The notes below the pieces were generated by a model. The model was given only the letters and a program-made list of their open reading frames with translations. It ran no database searches and was not told the origin of the DNA. Positions 59,796 through 64,000 of a DNA stretch of 64,000 bases are shown here, in pieces. A program made the position numbers and the translations under genes. Position 1 is the stretch's first letter. Each line of letters begins with the position of its first letter. The stretch comes from Ruminococcaceae bacterium D5 (lineage in GTDB: Bacteria; Bacillota; Clostridia; Oscillospirales; Ruminococcaceae), in assembly GCA_900113995.1 (NCBI GenBank), contig FORK01000015.1, forward strand, positions 23,139 through 87,138. Reading direction: 5' to 3'.

Positions 59796-60264
59796 CACTC
59801 ATCATCCGTCTTTCCAAAGGATGGCCCCGCATCCACCAAGGCAGATCTGTACGCTGTTTTCCGAAATGCCGCAAATTTTTGCCTGTCAAATATCAATCAA
59901 TGCCGAATCACGGCAGGACTTTTTAGGCATAGCCAACCCAAAATCATCATTTTCCATCCTTATGAATCATATCGGCGGATTCTCATGGGTCATTCCCGCC
60001 GAAGCAGGATGCCAGTCGTGCCAACCGTCCTGATATGGCAAGGGTACAGCGAACTTGGCCGCTTATCCGGGCACGCTTTGCAATTTTTGTAATTTCCCGG
60101 CAAAGGGCAAGCCCCGGCCCAAAGGCCTCAGAGAGAGCAGGCGGTGAAACAATGCCGCTGAATATCCATCGCCCTGGTCCGGACACTGTGCAGCGCCGGC
60201 TTGATACTTGACGCATGGCATGTCTGACGCGGTTTTGGGGGAGAAATCGCTCCCGCTGTGGGCA

Positions 60265-60293
60265 TTGTCCGCGCCGGACAAATATGGTATGAT
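60265..60293 (+). promoter_or_regulatory. promoter of the nuclease-helicase gene
   Basis: TTGTCC (60265-60270) and TATGAT (60288-60293) are 17 bp apart, about 125 bases before the start codon. Confidence 0.65.
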
Positions 60294-60419
60294 GCTCCTG
60301 TAAGGCCGCGGCCCCGTATCCGCAGGAGGGAACGGGGCACGCGGGGCAAAAGCACCGTTCCCGCGCCCGATTATGGCAAATCCGGGGACCGCATCACCGT
60401 ACAGAACGGAGGGGAGACG

Positions 60420-63254
60420 ATGACGTTTCACAAAATTTACCGGCAGCTCTATTCCTGCTGGGACGAGCTGGAAAAGGCCATTGAGGCAATCGAACCGCTC
60501 AAGGAGAAGGGGGATGCCTTTGAGCAGTTCGCCTATGCTTATTTCACCTATTTTCGCGACCTCTATCAGATCAGGGAGCTTTATATGGGACCCCAAATCC
60601 CCGAAGCATACCGGAAGAAGTATCAGCTGGAGAAAAAGGATAGCGGTGTTGACGGTCTGATTCTTCAGGAGGGCGGCTCGTCGGTCGCCTACCAGGTCAA
60701 ATTCCGCAGTGCGCAGGCGGCTCCCTCCTATGATGAGCTGACTTCCTTCTGGGCAGAATCGGAGCATACCGACGGGCGGTGCATCTTTGCAAACTGCTAT
60801 GCACTTCCGAAGCAGTCGCAGAAGAAGAAGGACCAGTTCACCATTCTGCGCGACTGCCTGAGCGCCCTTGACAGCGCATTCTTCGCGTGGTTGTTCCGCT
60901 TTGCCGGGACCGGGGACGCCACCGTCCGCAGAGAGAAGCTCTCGCCCCTGCCGCACCAGCGCAAAATCATCGAGGAGGTGCTGACAGGCTTTTGCGGTGG
61001 GGACCGGGGCAAGCTTCTGGCCGCCTGCGGAACCGGCAAGACTTTGACGGCGCTTTGGATTCATGAGGGAATGGGCAGCCGGACCGTCCTGTTCATCGCG
61101 CCGAACCTTGCGCTGATCAAACAGACGCTGGAAGCCTGGATGCCGCAGGCCGCGGCGCCCTTTCTCTACCTCTGCGTATGCAGCGATCCCACCGTTGCCG
61201 GTGCGGAAGAGAACGACGATTTTGCCGCGGACCCCTCTTACATCGGCGTCCCCGTCACGACCGAGGCGGAAAAGATCGCCGCCTTTCTCCGGCATCCGTC
61301 CGACAGAAACCGGGTGGTTTTTTCCACCTACCAGTCGCTTGACGCCGTCGTAATCGCCATGCAAAGCTGCCCGGGCTTTGCTTTCGACCTCGCCTTTTTT
61401 GACGAGGCCCACCGGACCGCCGGGAACAAGGATTCCCAGATGTTTATCCTCGGCATGCAGGACCAATGCATCCCCTGCAAAAAGCGGCTCTTTATGACCG
61501 CCACCGAACGCTTCGTCAACCCGCATATCGTGGGCCGTGCAAAGCAGCTCAACTACGAGGTGTTTTCGATGGACAACCGGGAACAATACGGTACAACCTT
61601 CTCGTCGCTTCCCTTTCGCGAGGCGATCGAGCAGGGCATTATCAACGACTATAAGATTGTTCTGTGCTGTATGAGTGAGGGAGAGCTGAGACGGATCATC
61701 CGTGAGAATCAGCTCATCGATCTGGGGGACCGCCGCATCGACGCCCAGACTCTCTTTCTTCAGGTCCTTCTGGCGAAGACGATGGGCGACATCGGCGTGC
61801 ATAAGGTGATCTCTTATCACCGCAGCATCAACGCGGCGCAGGAGTTTATCGAGCCATCCGACGGAAGCTCCATCCGTGAGGTCATCTCCGCCGTCACCGA
61901 CTCAATGGATGCGTCCGATATTTACGCCGGACACATCAACGGAAAAATGCCGGCCGGAACGCGCCGGGAAATTTTCGACGCGTTTATCCGCGCGCCCTAT
62001 GGCGTAATCTCCAACGCGCGGTGTCTCACCGAGGGAGTCGACGTTCCTATGATCGACGCGGTTTATTTCGCGGAACCGAAAAATTCGATGATCGACATTA
62101 TTCAGGCAGTCGGCCGTTCTCTGAGAAAGGACCGCTCCAAGCCGGATCAGATTTCCTATATCATCATTCCAATGGTGATCTCCGATCAGGTTTCCAAATT
62201 CGAGGACATCGACCCCAAAGAGTTCAGCACGCTGCATTCGGTGATTCAGGCGCTGCGCGATCAGGATAGAATTCTGGCCGACTACATCGATAAACTGAAT
62301 CTCAAAGCGGCCCGCGGCAAAGGCCACAGCCATCAGGAGCCGGATGCGCCCATCCTCGTCGAGCTGTCGGAGCAGCTGGATATCGGGGCGTTCTCCGAAA
62401 GCCTGAGCCTGCGGATCGCAGAGGTCAACAGGGACCCGAGCAAAATCGCGAAGGAGTTCCTGGTCAGCAAAGCCTCCCGCGCCTCCGGCATCCGGCGGAC
62501 CTTCCGAACAGTGGGCGATTACACGATCGACGCCTATTACAGCAGCCTGGTTCTGCCGACCCTCGAGCGCTACCCCAGCTTTTCTGTCGGACTTCCGCGC
62601 GAAGCGATTGCCATCGACCATAACAACGTTTCCCACTGCGTGAAGATCGGCGCTCTCGCGGAAAGAGACCTCAAGTTCTGGGTTACCGACGTCGGCAGGG
62701 CGCTGTTCGAATACCGGGAGCTTTCTGCCGACATCTTTCGGGAGCAGATGCTCAAATATTACGAGCTGGACACGATTACAAGGATTCCCAGATTCCCCTA
62801 CCGGATGGCCCTGCGGGTCATTTCCGCTCTGGGGAGCATCAACCGCTTCGAATTTGTTTATTCTCTTTATATCATCAGGCATTTTGGAGCGCAGGGCGAA
62901 CGGGAGGCGATCGAACGGGTACAATATCTGCGGGATTCCTACCCCAATATCGAGGTGCTCAACGAAGCGAACAAGCGCATCGTTCTGGAGGCGCTCAACG
63001 CCAAGTTTGATACCACGCTGACCTTCGAGGATATCTGGACCTCAAGAACGACAGTCTATAACCAGTTTAACTACATCAAAAAGCATCTTCTGACATGGGA
63101 GCGGATTTTTGACCGCTCGGCGCCGAAGGATGTGATCGGCCTGCTGCCGGGCGGCGCAGAGCTGATCGCAAAAGAGCTGGAAAAATCCGCCGAGATAGAA
63201 ACCTGCCCCCTCGATTCACTTCGGACAAACTATACACAGTACAAAGGCTACTAA
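60420..63254 (+). CDS. PD-(D/E)XK nuclease and SF2 helicase fusion (Mrr-like N-terminus, DEAH helicase)
   Basis: A 944-residue protein. Residues about 35-95 form a restriction-endonuclease-like fold: 'GDAFEQFAYAYF', 'DSGVDGLILQ' and 'VAYQVKF' (E...D...QxK). The SF2 helicase follows: Walker A 'ACGTGKTLTA' (about 200), 'PNLALIKQTL', 'FSTYQSL', 'FFDEAHRTAG' (about 326), 'MTATERF' (about 358), 'ISNARCLTEGVDVPMIDAVYF', and 'QAVGRSLRK' (about 562). The last 330 residues are of unknown type. It resembles the front half of type ISP or type III restriction enzymes but has no methyltransferase or specificity domain, and none is encoded nearby. GGAGG precedes ATG 60420. A role in defence against foreign DNA is likely but inferred. 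Confidence 0.85.
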   Translation: MTFHKIYRQLYSCWDELEKAIEAIEPLKEKGDAFEQFAYAYFTYFRDLYQIRELYMGPQIPEAYRKKYQLEKKDSGVDGLILQEGGSSVAYQVKFRSAQAAPSYDELTSFWAESEHTDGRCIFANCYALPKQSQKKKDQFTILRDCLSALDSAFFAWLFRFAGTGDATVRREKLSPLPHQRKIIEEVLTGFCGGDRGKLLAACGTGKTLTALWIHEGMGSRTVLFIAPNLALIKQTLEAWMPQAAAPFLYLCVCSDPTVAGAEENDDFAADPSYIGVPVTTEAEKIAAFLRHPSDRNRVVFSTYQSLDAVVIAMQSCPGFAFDLAFFDEAHRTAGNKDSQMFILGMQDQCIPCKKRLFMTATERFVNPHIVGRAKQLNYEVFSMDNREQYGTTFSSLPFREAIEQGIINDYKIVLCCMSEGELRRIIRENQLIDLGDRRIDAQTLFLQVLLAKTMGDIGVHKVISYHRSINAAQEFIEPSDGSSIREVISAVTDSMDASDIYAGHINGKMPAGTRREIFDAFIRAPYGVISNARCLTEGVDVPMIDAVYFAEPKNSMIDIIQAVGRSLRKDRSKPDQISYIIIPMVISDQVSKFEDIDPKEFSTLHSVIQALRDQDRILADYIDKLNLKAARGKGHSHQEPDAPILVELSEQLDIGAFSESLSLRIAEVNRDPSKIAKEFLVSKASRASGIRRTFRTVGDYTIDAYYSSLVLPTLERYPSFSVGLPREAIAIDHNNVSHCVKIGALAERDLKFWVTDVGRALFEYRELSADIFREQMLKYYELDTITRIPRFPYRMALRVISALGSINRFEFVYSLYIIRHFGAQGEREAIERVQYLRDSYPNIEVLNEANKRIVLEALNAKFDTTLTFEDIWTSRTTVYNQFNYIKKHLLTWERIFDRSAPKDVIGLLPGGAELIAKELEKSAEIETCPLDSLRTNYTQYKGY

Positions 63255-63640
63255 GCTCTGACACAGCAGGGGGACGCGTTTCCTTTTCCGGGGGATGTCC
63301 TGCGCAGGACTTATGCGGGCGTGGACGCTGTTTTAAGCGTGGGCTTTGGCGCAGGAGGCTTTAGGCGCGGGCGTGGACGCTGCCCGAGAAGCTCTTTAGT
63401 GGCCCGGGGCCGCCGGCCGCTTGTCCAGCCCTGCAAAGATCCTTTGCAGGCAGGAACCGCAGGGCCGCCTATCGAAATTTCTTCCGCGTCACCTGTTCTG
63501 CAAAGCCTTTGCTCATTTGTCAGCCCGCCTTTTGTCTCCTGTTTCATCCGGTGCCTGCACCGAAAATCTTTTTACGCGGCGCCTTTCCGGACGGAATCCG
63601 CAGTTTCCAAACAGCGCAAAAGAAGGAGCGGCATCTCTGC
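63255..63640. repeat. gene-free stretch with short direct repeats and palindromes
   Basis: GCGGGCGTGGACGCTG occurs at 63315 and 63367 (period 52). CCTGCAAAG/CTTTGCAGG forms a palindrome at 63430-63450. No gene is supported. Confidence 0.6.
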
Positions 63641-63658
63641 CGCTCCTTCTTTTATTGT
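63622..63658 (+). terminator. terminator-like hairpin before the IS200 element
   Basis: AAAAGAAGGAGCGGCA and TGCCGCTCCTTCTTTT pair around TCTC, and ATTGT follows. T runs on both sides make it bidirectional. Confidence 0.75.
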
Positions 63659-63718
63659 AGCTTCAGCGAAAATAAACCACCAGCTATGCTGGTGGAATAA
63701 AAAATCTTTAGATACAAG

Positions 63719-63782
63719 AAAACCTCCTTTTGCTAAACTAAGTGCAGGTTTGCCAACCACATTCAGAGCAAAAGGAGGTTTT
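63719..63782 (+). promoter_or_regulatory. RNA hairpin hiding the tnpA ribosome site
   Basis: AAAACCTCCTTTTGCT (63719-63734) is the exact complement of AGCAAAAGGAGGTTTT (63767-63782), which contains the AAAGGAGG ribosome site of tnpA. In an mRNA that includes both arms translation would be blocked, as known for IS200. Confidence 0.8.
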
Positions 63783-63785
63783 GTC

Positions 63786-64000
63786 GTGGACGACATACAA
63801 AGTTTATCACATACAAAGTGGAGATGCCAGTACCATATCGTGTTTGCCCCCAAATATCGCAGAAAAGAGATTTATGGGAAACTCAAGGCAGACATAGGAC
63901 AAATCATTAGAAAGCTGTGCGAACAAAAGGGTGTAGAGCTGATAGAAGCGGAAGCGTGCCCGGATCATATCCATATGCTGGTGAGTATCCCGCCAACGCT
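63786..64000 (+). CDS. tnpA: IS200/IS605 transposase TnpA, N-terminal part
   Basis: The first 71 codons of a Y1 (HUH) transposase, cut by the window end; complete proteins have about 130-155 residues. Seen: 'KWRCQYHIVFAPKYRRKEIYGKL' (residues about 11-33) and 'IEAEACPDHIHMLVSIPP' (about 53-70), whose His-Ile-His is the metal-binding HUH motif. The catalytic Tyr lies outside. GTG 63786 follows AAAAGGAGG by a short spacer. It moves as single-stranded circles, with no target duplication. Confidence 0.92.
   Translation, partial: MDDIQSLSHTKWRCQYHIVFAPKYRRKEIYGKLKADIGQIIRKLCEQKGVELIEAEACPDHIHMLVSIPPT

Larger units (their letters stand above)
59414..60419. other. 1-kb stretch without a recognisable gene
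   Basis: It holds the repeat array at 59580-59795 and the promoter at 60265-60293. Between them (59800-60260) the composition shifts to lower GC, and open frames are short, lack ribosome sites, and match nothing I know. I see no RNA gene or IS here. Confidence 0.6.
63675..64000 (+). mobile_element. IS200/IS605-family element, left end and start of tnpA (runs off the window)
   Basis: The subterminal hairpin CCACCAGC-TAT-GCTGGTGG (about 63678-63694), a second 16-bp inverted repeat (63719-63734 with 63767-63782) and the tnpA gene are in the order typical for IS200. The right end is outside the window. Confidence 0.85.

Overview
The window is a high-GC (about 60 %, by eye) chromosomal segment of a spore-forming Clostridia-type Firmicute, most likely an Oscillospirales/Ruminococcaceae-like gut anaerobe. 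Reasons: spoVT and a PASTA-bearing SpoVD/FtsI-type PBP, a CIRCE-controlled groESL, the Firmicutes order SRP RNA-dnaX-ybaB-recR, a meso-DAP type MurE, citrate fermentation genes, and thiamine salvage without thiC. The taxon is inferred from gene content only.

Layout. 0.2-3.2 kb: CstA-type transporter, then a small operon (GNAT acetyltransferase with a probable frameshift, NusG-domain-II protein, DUF5655). 3.2-4.4 kb: a low-GC cassette with an IS5-type transposase fragment, a cut-off small secreted peptide and two immunity-like small genes. 4.5-12.3 kb: a TPP-riboswitch thiamine salvage and transport operon (thiD, thiamine-binding protein, thiW, thiM, thiE, HAD phosphatase, tenA, thiZ, thiX, thiY) with a 244-bp duplication of the thiX 3' end. 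12.3-14.4 kb: larB-larC. 14.6-17.5 kb: two secreted paralogues of unknown function plus a duplicated 3' tail. 17.6-19.9 kb: DegT aminotransferase, an IS-truncated gene, a small unknown gene divergent from an HTH regulator. 20-24 kb: groES-groEL, a ZIP transporter, spoVT.

24.1-39.2 kb is the division and cell wall cluster: mraZ-rsmH-ftsL-PBP-murE-murF-mraY-ftsW-murG-murA-ftsQ-ftsZ, with a MraZ operator in front and no murD in its usual place. 39.3-44.3 kb: EamA transporter, SRP RNA, dnaX, ybaB, recR, smpB, a zinc-ribbon protein and tmRNA, so SmpB and its RNA partner are neighbours. Directly after tmRNA lies a broken phage or conjugative-element polyvalent protein gene (44.5-49.5 kb), which abuts the stop codon of citXG.

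49.6-59.4 kb is a citrate module: citD-citE-citF, tctC-tctB-tctA (tripartite tricarboxylate transporter), a LysR regulator and a citX-citG fusion on the minus strand, and citC divergent on the plus strand. Together these import and cleave citrate and build and activate the lyase. The citD and tctC promoters share a 14-bp motif at the same distance from the -10 box. 59.4-60.4 kb holds a repeat array. 60.4-63.3 kb is a lone nuclease-helicase, a possible defence enzyme. The window ends inside an IS200/IS605 tnpA.

Recurring theme: several intergenic regions carry tandem copies of the 3' end of the neighbouring gene (thiX, the secreted protein, the ZIP gene) or short direct repeats (26.4, 59.6 and 63.3 kb).
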